From Homalodisca vitripennis (taxonomy: Eukaryota; Arthropoda; Insecta; Hemiptera; Cicadellidae), in the NCBI RefSeq assembly GCF_021130785.1, contig NW_025777529.1, positions 1 through 64,000 of the forward strand: a DNA stretch of 64,000 nt. The letters run 5' to 3'. The notes under the pieces are model-generated. The model ran no database searches. It was not told where the DNA came from and saw only the letters and a program-made list of their open reading frames with translations. Numbering within the stretch: the first letter of the stretch is position 1; each line of letters opens with the position of its first letter. A program made the position numbers and the translations under genes. This document shows, piece after piece, positions 48,362 through 58,299 of this stretch.

Positions 48362-48530
48362 ACTAGCAGCAGATTCACACGTCTTTTGCTTTTGAAACCG
48401 TGACAACATGGGCATATTGTTTTTAAATGACATCTAAAAACTCCTGAAATAAGTGAGTCACTAAAAGATATTCCAATCTCCTGATCCATTTTAGACTTTG
48501 GTTAAACCGCAGGTTTTGGGGCCCTGAAGG
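48362..48530 (-). mobile_element. Fragment related to the Helitron-like family
   Basis: Reads on the minus strand as ...ggatcaggagattggaata...gctgctag|t, matching copy 2 around 45158-45180 and ending in CTAG before T. The gaagccgcggg part of the 3' end is missing or diverged, and no 5' end was found. The call is tentative. Confidence 0.45.
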
Positions 48531-49641
48531 CGGAGTGGAAGAGTTTTTTTAATTAAGTACATTTGAAATATCTCGAATTTCTTTCCAATATTTAATGTTA
48601 TTTGATTGAATAGCTCCAACGATTTCAGTAACAATTGAATTATTTTAGGCCAGTGTGGAGGAATTCTAAAGTCCTTATCTTTTCAGTTAACGCACAAATG
48701 ATGTACGAGTAATAATGATAGGGCTCTATGTAATTTTGAAAAATAAGTAGACATAATTTAGGACAATATTTGTTAGTGTTTGTGGTTAAGAGCTTTAGAC
48801 GTTAAGCGAAATTGAGAGTTTCTATTATTTTAAGCTTTGCACGTGTATTAGCAATTCTGGTTCAAATTAATTACATTTCCGACGCATTAGTCGGCTTTTT
48901 TTTGGTGGCCCGATCAATAAGATATTACATATGGTTACTTTTATAATCGTCTTAAATCTGTAGCAAACATTGTATTACACTACTGATAAAGCATTGCATA
49001 CTTATTTGCTAAATTGTTCAATATGTTTTTATTTTTCTTAATAGCTAACAACAGCTAATCAATGTTGAACTATTTAATGCGTGTCTCAAAATATTGTATA
49101 CACCATCTCTCAAAAATGCTTGTTCTATTAAATTTAACTTATTATCTCAATACTAAATTACCAATATTTTTATTTTATTTTTCACATTCATTATTAAATT
49201 TAACAAGGTAGTAGTTTTATGTAGTGGTGTGCGTTTCATGTCTAGAAAGTGCTAATAGCAGTGGATTTAGCACTGTTGGACTATTGAGAGGACTTCTCCA
49301 TCCACGAGTATGCTTCTTAACTTGCAGAAGCCTGTGTTCAAAGTTAAAATTCTGAATACATTCCCAAACTTTAAATGAGTGTTTTATCAACATTTTGTAT
49401 GCTTTGAGGCCATAAAATCAATTATTATCTGTTTTAGCCTTAGAATTTAAAACAATACAAAGTGGTAAAGAATTTATAATTTTCAGGAAGAAATGATAAA
49501 TTTTATTTTCATAAAAATCCAAACTTTTCCCATGAAATCAATTTGTAACTTACAACTATTTTTTGTTTTGGACTAAAACTTGAATCATATCTAACAATTA
49601 AACTGAATTGTGAGATGTATTTTAATAACATTTTATATATA
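48531..49641. other. No feature seen
   Basis: AT-rich DNA up to the pogo-like element; short frames only. Confidence 0.5.
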
Positions 49642-49885
49642 GAGGAAAGTACCCAAATACGGACCCCTGCCTTAATGTGGACCCCCATGGTTATTGTCTC
49701 TGATGAGTGCTGAAACCTAGCAACAAACAGTTTAAATACTAGTGCAAGGTTCCACCACAAAGTAGAAGAGCGCTAGCGTCACCTGCTCCAGTTGCTTTCT
49801 TGACAGTCGGCCATTACGTGTTTTTGCAATACTAAAAGTTTTTGTGAGTGCTCAGTTTTTTTTAGTTGGACGCGATAAGTGACAG

Positions 49886-50129
49886 GTAAGCCTTACAACC
49901 CTTATATATTCTTAAATGGTAATGTTGAAGGAATCACGTAACCATGTAATTATTTCCATGGGATATTTTTTTAATTAAATATGGCGTTTTAAAAATTCAG
50001 AAATGAGGTGCCTAAAACGGACCCCCAACAGTTGCCTAAACTGGACCCCCTGCATAACGTGTGATATTTTATTTAAAAATAGGCCTAGTTATTTTTTCCA
50101 GATTATATTCCTTATTGTATTGTTTTCAG
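49886..50129 (+). other. Probable 5'-UTR intron of the pogo-like gene
   Basis: A strong donor (gacag|gtaagcc, 49886) and an acceptor after a T-rich tract (ttgttttcag, ending 50129) frame 244 bp just upstream of the ATG at 50143. The inner inverted repeat copy at 50031-50050 lies within this intron. Confidence 0.5.
50031..50050. repeat. Internal inverted repeat of the pogo-like element, left
   Basis: gttgcctaaactggaccccc pairs with 52241-52260 at 19 of 20 positions. A related gcctaaaacggaccccc word stands just before it (50009-50025). Likely secondary transposase-binding sites. Confidence 0.8.
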
Positions 50130-50142
50130 ATTAAAAAGAAGA

Positions 50143-52055
50143 ATGGGGAAAATAGCCCAGCGAAAATGGAATGAATCTGACATGATAAAAGCAATAGACG
50201 CAGTTCGTAAAAAAAATATGGGATGGAAAAAGGCTAGTAAACACTTCAATGTGCCCAAAACTACTCTTATAAGATTATCTAATGTTAAGTACGGCACATC
50301 TGAAGAGGCAGTAAAAGTAAAGAGGGGTAGGCCAACTGTTTTGAGTAAAGATATTGAAGAGGAGCTAGTTACTTACTGTCTTGCGATGGAGGCATCATTT
50401 TTTGGTCTTACTCGTGCTGATCTCCGAAGAATCGCTGTCCAATTGGCAGAAAGAAATCAAATCGCACACCCTTTCAAAAATGAAATTGCAGGGAAAAAAT
50501 GGGTACGTCTTTTCTTACAAAGGCACAAGTCTAAGTTATCAGAAAGAAAGCCAACTGGGACTTCTTATAGCAGGGCTCTTGGGTTTAGCAAGGAAAATGT
50601 TGAGATGTTTTTTGGCCTTTTGGATGAAGTTTATGAGAAGGAAAAATTTACTCCTGATAGAATTTATAATGTTGACGAGAGCGGAATAACCGTTGTTCAA
50701 TCAAAAGTAGCAAAGGTTGTAGGTCTAAGGGGGAAAAAAACAGGTTGCTTCCTTGACTTCAGGAGAGCGTGGAGCCCTAATCACTGTTGTAGCTTGCATG
50801 AGTGCTAGTGGTTCTTTTGTGCCCCCGTTGGTAGTTTTCCCTAGAAAAAACATGAGTGAACAACTTACAAAAGGAGCTCCAGCTGGAACTATCTTTTCCA
50901 CACATCCTTCAGGATGGATTCAGACAAATTCTTTCACAGAGTGGTTTCGACATTTCATTAAGTTCTCCAATCCCACCAAAGAAAAAACCTGTGCTCTTGT
51001 TGCTGGATGGGCACTTTAGCCACACCCAAAACATAGATTTAATTGACCTGGCAAAAGAAAATCATGTGACCATTCTTTCTCTGCCTCCCCACTGCTCTCA
51101 TAAACTCCAGCCGTTGGACAAGACCTTCATGGGTCCTCTGAAAATCCATTACAGTGATGAAATAAGACAGTGGCTCAGAATTAACCAACGTCCTGTCACC
51201 GCGTTTGATGTGATGGAGTTATTTGGTAAAGCTTACATCAAATGTCAGAGAGCTGAAGTAGCGATCAATGGTTTTAAAGTAACTGGGATATGGCCATTGA
51301 ACAAAACAATATTCTCGGACGCTGAATACATAGAAGAAGCTAACAAACAAAGAGATTCCTCTTTTTATGAAGCTGTATTGAAGAAAAATAAACCTAAAGG
51401 CACAAACCTAAGCCCACCAATAAATCAGAACCAAAGTACTTCGAATGAACAAGGTGGTTTTCAAGAGATCGATTTAAATAGGCCATCAGCATCAACAAGT
51501 TCAGTAGTTGGTTATCTTCCTTTGCCGGATGAAGAACTCGAGATGAGCCCTGCCACATCTTGTCAGATCAGCCCATTTGACATAACCCCACTTCCACAAG
51601 TCAAGAAAAGAACGTCAAATAGAGGACGAAAAGCCTGCAAGTCTACAGTCATTACTTCTACTCCTTATAAAACTCAATTAGAGGAGGCCAAAAAAGCTAA
51701 AGAAGAGAAGGAAGCACAGCAAAAGGCAAAGAACCGTATTACTGGAGGATGTCGGGGGAACCGGAAGAAAGGAAAACAACTGGTTAAGAAACGTCTTTCT
51801 TTTGATGAACGGGATGAAAAAGTATCCGGCAGTGAAGCAGATGAGAGTGTCTCATCCGGAAATTCAGAACTCGAGGTACCTCCTGGTGTAATTCCAGCCA
51901 AAGAAGACGACGCGGCTTGTATGTTTTGCGACAGAAAGTTTTCAGAGGACAATAAAGGAGAACTCTGGGTAATGTGTATCATGTGTTCTATGTGGGCCCA
52001 TGTAGATTGCGCAGGAGCTGATAAGGACATTTATATCTGTGATTTTTGCCTTTAA
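50143..52055 (+). pseudogene. pogo-like DDE transposase with C-terminal PHD finger, two frame slips
   Basis: The ATG at 50143 follows a likely splice acceptor. Residues ~1-50 form a pipsqueak/CENP-B-like helix-turn-helix (KWNESDMIKAI, GWKKASKHFNVPKTTL). A CENP-B second DNA-binding region follows (FGLTRADLRRIA, GKKWVRLFLQRH). The DDE core shows YNVDESG, LLLLDGHFSHT and HKLQPLDKTFMG, with 36 residues between the second and third aspartates. A basic linker precedes a Cys4-His-Cys3 PHD finger (CMFCDRKF, CIMCSMWAHVDC, CDFC) ending at 52055. The frame changes near 50730 (one extra base in a G5A7 run) and near 50987 (one extra A in an A6 run). There are no other stops over ~635 codons. Both slips sit in homopolymers, so sequencing error is a real alternative to mutation. 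It would bind the ends and insert at TA. Confidence 0.92.
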
Positions 52056-52240
52056 TAATCTACAACCTATTCACTGAACCCAATGTACATTTTCCCAACC
52101 TTGAATTTTCACATTTTCAATTTTCTACGTTAAAAAAATGTTCAAATAAAAAAACTTTTCTGTCAAACCGTTTTGCAATTGATTTTCAGTTTTATTCCCT
52201 TTCCTAGTTCAGTAAATTAAGTTTTTTTGTCATTTTACCC

Positions 52241-52260
52241 AGGGGTCCAGTTTAGGCAAC
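52241..52260. repeat. Internal inverted repeat of the pogo-like element, right
   Basis: aggggtccagtttaggcaac, the complement of 50031-50050 with one mismatch, ~205 bp inside the right end. Confidence 0.8.
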
Positions 52261-52465
52261 CTTTTTGAAATTCACTGAAGTGTAAGGTTTACAAATTTTT
52301 GTATTTACTCCTGTAACTTATATATATTTTTGGCATAAATAAATTACAAATAGTACACGACATAGTAAAGTAAATATTACATAGTTTTAAAACAGGTTTT
52401 TTCAATAATTTATATATTTTATAATCTAAAAACAAAATGGGGGTCCGAATTTGGGCACTTTCCTC

Positions 52466-53610
52466 TATATAATATTATGCTGCAATTTAAATTAATTAAT
52501 TTAATTCGAATATTAATTCTACATTTAACTTTTGTTTGTAAACAATTAAAAATTCTCTTTGCAATTTTGAGATCACAATTTATAAATAAATTTTATTCAA
52601 CTGTAAATTTTCGATCAATTGGAGACTTTTTTAATCTGTATGTAAACAACACACATGTGTGTAACAAGAATGTTCCTTTGACATGTATTTTGATAGCGGG
52701 TATAATTGCCTCTAGAAAAAACCTAGTTAACCTATAAACAGTCATGGACATAGATTTCAATTAAAACTACTATTCTACTTATTCAATTCAAAAAATTCTA
52801 TAACCCGCTCATTGTTTATAATTCCCAATTTTTAATTCATATTGTTACCTATCTATTCATCAAGTTTATTATTATAACTTACAAAAAAGATGTTTTTAAA
52901 TTTTATTTCCATACTGAACACAATTAATACGTCTCCCCAATTTCGAGTATAATACCTGTGTAACTCTTTATTTATTTATAAATAGACTGATTTGATTTGA
53001 AATGCCATCTTTCTGAAACAAGAGGTTCAATAATAAATTTGTGCCTATACTGACATTTCAGATGGGTCAATTTTAGTCAACTTTTGCACATTCTGTTTAT
53101 AAGCTACTAATTTTAATGATTGTAAACTTTTAAAATTATTTTTCTTAAAAAATACAATTCAAAATATGAATATAAAATAATAATAATTTATTTCTTTGTT
53201 TTTTAATACGTATTTGATTTATTATTAATTTTTATATTTATTTATTTATTTTATTATATTAATATTGATTATAATAGTAATGATATAATATTAAATATTA
53301 AAAATAAAATATATACTAAATTAAATATAAATAAAATCATATTGAAAAGGAAGACCATAAGATTCAAACTGTGGCAAGAAATCCCTGGTCAGCAAAGGGA
53401 TAATTGAATATAGAACTTTACAGTCCCTTCTGGTCAGGGCATAGTGGTCACTGCCTATGAATATCTTATAATGCCTGTCATTGTTGATGAGTTTTGTTTT
53501 ATATTATGTAAAAACTAGGTGTCTTTGGTGATGGTTTCACCCCCATATCTACATTTCTCTCTGCCATGATTTATGTATTACCTTTCATTAAATGAGACAT
53601 TATACAAACA
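52466..53610. other. AT-rich, no supported gene
   Basis: An 86-codon frame at 52477-52737 is low in motif content. A LINE-like 3' tail is possible at about 52960-52995 (tttatttatttataaatag, then ttgatttgatttga). Confidence 0.45.
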
Positions 53611-55200
53611 ATGGAACCAATGGTCCCAGATCCAACACTACAAGAAGTAGAAAATGCAATCAAGGAATTAAAAAACAATAAAGCTCCAGGAGAGGATTCA
53701 GTATCATCAGAATTGATTAAAGCAGCAGGGGCAAGACTAGCGAAGGAGATTCACAAATTGATTCTGAATATTTGGGAAAAAGAAGTGATTCCAAATGAAT
53801 GGAAGGAAGCGATAGTCATCCCTGTCCATAAGAAAGGTGACAAAAAAGAGTGCACCAACTACAGAGGAATTTCTCTCCTAAACTGTACCTACAAAGTGCT
53901 ATCAAAGATTTTACAAAAAAGATTAGAGGAGTATACATCCAATATAATAGGTGACCACCAAGCAGGCTTTACTAGAGGTAGATCAACTACCGATCAGATA
54001 TTCATACTGAAGGAGGCAATTGCCAAATACCATGAATTCAATAAATCCTTTCTATGTCTTTTTATTGATTTCTCCAAAGCATATGACTCGATTAGTAGAA
54101 GAAGACTCTGGAAGATTATGGAAAAGTATGGAATACCCAACAAATTAATAAACTTGTCAAAATCATGCATATCAGGATCTAGATGCAAGGTTAAGATAAA
54201 TGGGGAAATCTCGGAAAAGTCTGATGTAAGCACAGGCGTAAGACAGGGGGATGGATTGTCCCCATTGCTATTTAATTTAGCTTTAGAGGAAGCATTACAA
54301 GAAGTAAGACAAACAGAAGCTGGAATTACAATAGGGACCAAAATAAATGTTCTTGCATTTGCGGATGATGTTGCAATAATAGCGAAGAGTAAAGAAGAGC
54401 TGGAAGTGCTGGTCGCAAAACTCCTAAACCATACACAAAAAGTTGGTTTAAGCATAAATGAAGAGAAAACCAAAATAATGGAGTGTGGGAGAACAACCCA
54501 AATAAACAATGAAAATAATATAGAAATAGAAGGGCACAAATTTGAAAAAGTAAACAACTTCACTTATTTGGGAGTAATGCTGACGAATAATAATGAAGAA
54601 GACATGGAAATACAACAAAGGATAAATGCAGCACACAGAAGTTTATCAGCATGCCACAAGCTATTAAGCTCTCGACTACTATCACACAAGACCAAACTCC
54701 GTACGTATATATAAAACCATTATAAGACCAGTTCTGTTATATGGCTCAGAAAACTGGGTGTTAAGTAAAAAAACAGAAAAACGTTTAATAGTATTTGAGA
54801 ACAAATTATTGAGAAAAATCTATGGGCCAACCCTTGAAGATGGAGAGTGGGGGATAAAGCATAATGTGGAGTTGAGGCAACTATATATGGACCCAGACAT
54901 AGTGGCCGAGGTGAGAAGTAGGAGAATGAGATGGGCTGGCCATTTACTAAGGAAGGAGGACAACTCCTTAGTCAAGAACGTCCTTGTAAACAATCCGGAG
55001 GGCAGAAGACCACCAGGAAAGCCCAAGTTGAGATGGCGAGACCAGATCAGAAGAGACATAAGAAAAACTGGGAAGAAGGGAAGAAGAGGCAATGGATAGA
55101 GAGATCTGGAGGCAGTGTGTTGGCGAGGCAAAGTACCACCTTGGGTACCAAGAGCCACGGCAGTAAGTATTATACAAACAATCCATACCAAGTACAAGGG
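53611..55200 (+). pseudogene. Non-LTR retrotransposon reverse transcriptase (RTE/CR1-like), 5'-truncated
   Basis: A continuous frame from 53611 to 54714 covers the RT domain: NKAPGEDSVSSELIK, VIPVHKKGDKKECTNYRGIS, HQAGFTRGRSTTDQIF, LFIDFSKAYDSI (motif A), GVRQGDGLSPLLFNL (motif B) and LAFADDVAIIA (motif C). A one-base slip near 54700 moves the downstream region to 54758-55099 (RPVLLYGSENW, RRMRWAGHLLRKED, GRRPPGKPKLRW). A single TAG at 55097 interrupts the last part, which otherwise runs to about 55200. No endonuclease domain precedes it, so the copy is 5'-truncated, the usual result of incomplete target-primed reverse transcription. FADD replaces the more frequent YADD. Clade assignment is not certain. 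Confidence 0.9.
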
Positions 55201-55640
55201 CTAATGTTCATACTGTAATCTATATTAATAAAACCAATTAATTAATATTCATCATTTCTGAAGGTAAAAAATTCTTCAACCTTGAAGTAAAAGTTGGCTG
55301 TATAATCAATTATTATAGTCCAAGATCCACACAAATCTATAGAGAAATTTTTTATGAGAAAGAACTTGTTCATCAGGTTAGTTCTTGAATCAATGTCTGC
55401 TAACCATTTACAAACCCTGAGAGTAGCTCCAGGGTTTCCATCAAATTGTCTGACAGTGATACAAATAACTTGCAAATACATGCGGCTTTGCACGTAATTT
55501 AATTTTGAAAAAATCTTTCAAAGAATAGGTTCTGAAGTTGGAGAGTGAAACTGTTTTTTATAAGTACCTCTGAAATTGTATGAATTTTTCTGCAATATTT
55601 AATCATATTTTATTGAATGACGATGCAGAATGACTAAACA
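55201..55640. other. No feature seen
   Basis: Between the RT copy and the second mariner; short frames only. Confidence 0.5.
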
Positions 55641-56337
55641 CGTAATAGGTGAAAAATGATGGGTTTACAGATATGATGTCGAAACTAAGACTCAGTCACA
55701 CCAGTGGAGGCATTCTGGATCACCAAGACCCAAAAAGGCTCGCAAGTGCAGTTGAACGTGAAGGTTCTTCGGTGTGTTCATTCCATGCCTAATGTGTTCT
55801 TTGATTTTAATGGCACAGTGCATCATGAATTCTTGCCACAAGGTCAAACAGAAAATAAGGGGTACTACCTGCAAGTTCCATACTGTTTGTGTGAAGCAAT
55901 CTGGATAAAACACCCGAATTTGTGGAAAAACGATTCATGGTCTTTACACCATGACAATGCACCTGTTCATACTTCATTGCTTGTTTGTGCAATTTTGGCC
56001 AAAAACAGTACTGAAACGTTACCTCAGCCTCCATATTCTCCAGACATGGCAGTGTACTTTTTATATTTCCTGACATAAAAAACACATTAAAGGGCCAAGA
56101 ATTTAGGAGGCGAGGAGGTAAAAACAAGCATAGCTCACATTAAAAGTGCACTGCTGAAAGAGCTAAAGGCTAAAGATTGAGTTTCAGAAGTGTTTCAGTG
56201 ATTGGAAGAAGTCCTGCACAAGTGCATAATATCTAATGAGTGTTATTTTGAAGATCACAACATAAATGTAGACTAATAAATAAATATTTTTTTCAAAGAT
56301 TGAAAATTTCTGTTACTTTTGACTATACCCCATATAC
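55641..56337 (+). pseudogene. mariner-family transposase remnant 2, 5' end missing
   Basis: The readable part starts near 55648 with VIGEK-stop-WVYRYDVETKTQ (a decayed TGDETWVYGYD block) and SGSPRPKKARK. It changes frame near 55740, then FFDFNGTVHHEFLPQGQ, SLHHDNAPVHTSL and PQPPYSPDMA. The third catalytic aspartate (expected in the block after SPDMAP) is deleted. C-terminal pieces (HKCIISNECYFED) reach about 56278. The right inverted repeat is tttgactataccccatat at ~56320-56337. No left end is seen. It differs clearly from the mariner at 10175, so it is another subfamily. Confidence 0.88.
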
Positions 56338-58203
56338 ATAAAAGATGACTAGATGAAGTGACATGTATGTAGTGTGTGTTTTATCAATGGGTATAACATT
56401 TTTTGTATTCATATTTTATTTGAAAATATTTAATTTTGATATTTTTTAAAATTCATAAATCATTAAACAACGTGTCACTGCCTGTAGCTATAATTCACCA
56501 ACTGTAAAAATTACATACCCAATTGTTTTTATTTGTGTTTGGTTACAATTTCTCAAATTTCTTACTTTAAGCACCTGTAATTCCTCATGGATTGATAAAC
56601 AAATTCTATCTTTTTTGTCTTCAGGAAAGAAATGCCAGAAGCTATGATTTAAATGTTTTTTTTTAATATCCCCACAAAAAGGCAATTGCATCATCTCAAC
56701 CCTATTGATTCCAATGTGCTACCTTCAGAAAATCTTAACATTAAATTTCACCAAACAGATCTCGAACATTTGTTCCATAGAGTTTCAATAAAAAGATTTT
56801 ACACATACACTGAGAATGTGAACGAACATTCTGTTACATCTGAGCACACCCAATAACTTTAAATGTTACAAAGTTTTGTTTCAAAAGTGATCTTAGAGTT
56901 TATATGTTCCCTAGAAATTTTCCCTTAACAGTATTTATACATGTACCTGCTTCAACTATATAGATAAAATGGTGTATTTGGTACATATTAATTCTATTGT
57001 ATACAATCCAGTATGCGAACCCGCATACATTTAAGCACCTCCAATACTCCAATGCCAATGTTTCCAGCTTATCTCAGCATTTCTGACCATTGTGTAAATA
57101 TCAGGATATTTATCTTGCTTTCCTGTTATAAAGGGAATTAAGAGAGACCATAAGAGTGAAATAGCCTGTATTCGCACTGGGTAATATAGTGGGTGTTCCA
57201 GACCATCCATCCACTACTTATATAAGGAGAGCAGCATGAACTAGAACCGTCAAAGCAATTTGTAAACCCACTAAATAAGCTACTGGCTAACTGATAAAAT
57301 TAATTTTGAAGTTACAATTTACAGGATGTTCCGGAAACGGAGGGTCTAATAGGAGAATTGTACTATCCATGTTGTATTTTGTATGTTTATTGTTTATTAT
57401 ATAGCCTATATTGTTGTAAAATGGTTGTACCGTTGATAAATAAATAAATAATATTCTTGGGTAGTCTAGTTGGTCCTCAAATAGGGCAGTAAAACCTCAG
57501 GTACGACATTTGGCACTCTGGTAGTACATGAATTCATTAGTTATCCCTACCCTCGGCCTAGTTGCAGCCTACACTCATTATTCAGTTGTTATAGAATGTT
57601 TCAGTTGTTTTTTATCAAATGACTAATTCGATATTACAATTTATCTAACTTAAAATATGACTTGAGCTTATTAATAAATTATAATAATGTATAATGTAAA
57701 AATAAACAACAAGAAGTAAATCATTTTTGGGAATTCAAAAATGACTGAAAGTCCTCGGCGAGCAATCATAAATGTTGAGTAGAATACCTACCGGCAGACT
57801 ATATAGCAGACCATCTTTGAGATATATTGTACAGCAGAGTATTATTATTACATAGCCTAATATCCAAGATAAATAATCAAATCACTTAATAATAACAATT
57901 GAATAGCAAGTGTAGACCTCTCAGTAGTCTTCCCCTTTTCCTCACTAAAATTCGTAGTAATAATGACAATTATCATAACCAGGAGTATTTTAAAAGTAGT
58001 TTTAGATTGTTTAAGTGAGTGACCAATACACCCAATAGATCTATTTACCAAAATTGTCAATGAAAATGCACTGATCATGTTAAGTCAAACAATCTCTAGC
58101 TATTATCTGGGACTAGGGAAAGCGAATATAATACAGCTGTTAACAATAAAAATGTGAGTTAAACGACTTGAAAAAAAAACTGTTGAAAGAAAATTTAATA
58201 AAA
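56338..58203. other. No supported gene; possible LINE tail
   Basis: AT-rich. A tail ending gataaataaataaata at 57438-57452, preceded by ttgtaaaatggttgtaccg, resembles a non-LTR 3' end. Frames of 67-73 codons have no motif. Confidence 0.4.
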
Positions 58204-58209
58204 GCTTAC

Positions 58210-58222
58210 CTGTTCCAATCAT
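58210..58222 (-). CDS. Candidate first coding exon of the secreted-protein gene
   Basis: On the minus strand, aataacaATGATTGGAACAG is followed by the strong donor GTAAGC. The ATG has A at -3. It encodes M-I-G-T plus one base, phase 1. Joined to the exon at 2383-2433 it would read MIGTG followed by LLLLLACAGASQQTAL, an excellent signal peptide. A TATA-like box lies ~60 bp upstream. An out-of-frame ATG at about 58256 would precede it if the transcript began further upstream. The exon is too short to be recognised on its own; the call rests on splice signal, start context and phase. Confidence 0.3.
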
Positions 58223-58280
58223 TGTTATTGCGACAGTTTATTGAATAAAAGAGCATGTCACAAAGTAATTTTATTTCACA

Positions 58281-58288
58281 TATTTATA
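58281..58288 (-). promoter_or_regulatory. TATA-like box before candidate exon 1
   Basis: Minus-strand TATAAATA, placing a start of transcription near 58255 and a short 5' UTR of ~30 bases. TATA-like words are frequent in such AT-rich DNA, so this is weak. Confidence 0.25.
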
Positions 58289-58299
58289 TTCAACCACAA

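Larger units (their letters stand above)
49642..52465 (+). mobile_element. pogo/Tigger-like transposon, both ends present
   Basis: The left end, gaggaaagtacccaaatac, and the complement of the right end, gaggaaagtgcccaaattc, are ~25-bp inverted repeats continuing into ggacccc. TA flanks both sides (49640-49641, 52466-52467). Additional inverted copies of gttgcctaaactggacccc lie inside (50031-50050; 52241-52260). The length of 2824 bp fits the family. The single gene reads left to right with a probable 5'-UTR intron. This is the least damaged element in the window. Confidence 0.95.

Noticed and set aside
53994..54563. 189-codon minus-strand frame
   Set aside because: It is the shadow of the reverse transcriptase on the other strand.
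57857..58078. Minus-strand 73-codon hydrophobic frame
   Set aside because: No domain, AT-rich context, and no splice link to the nearby candidate exon.
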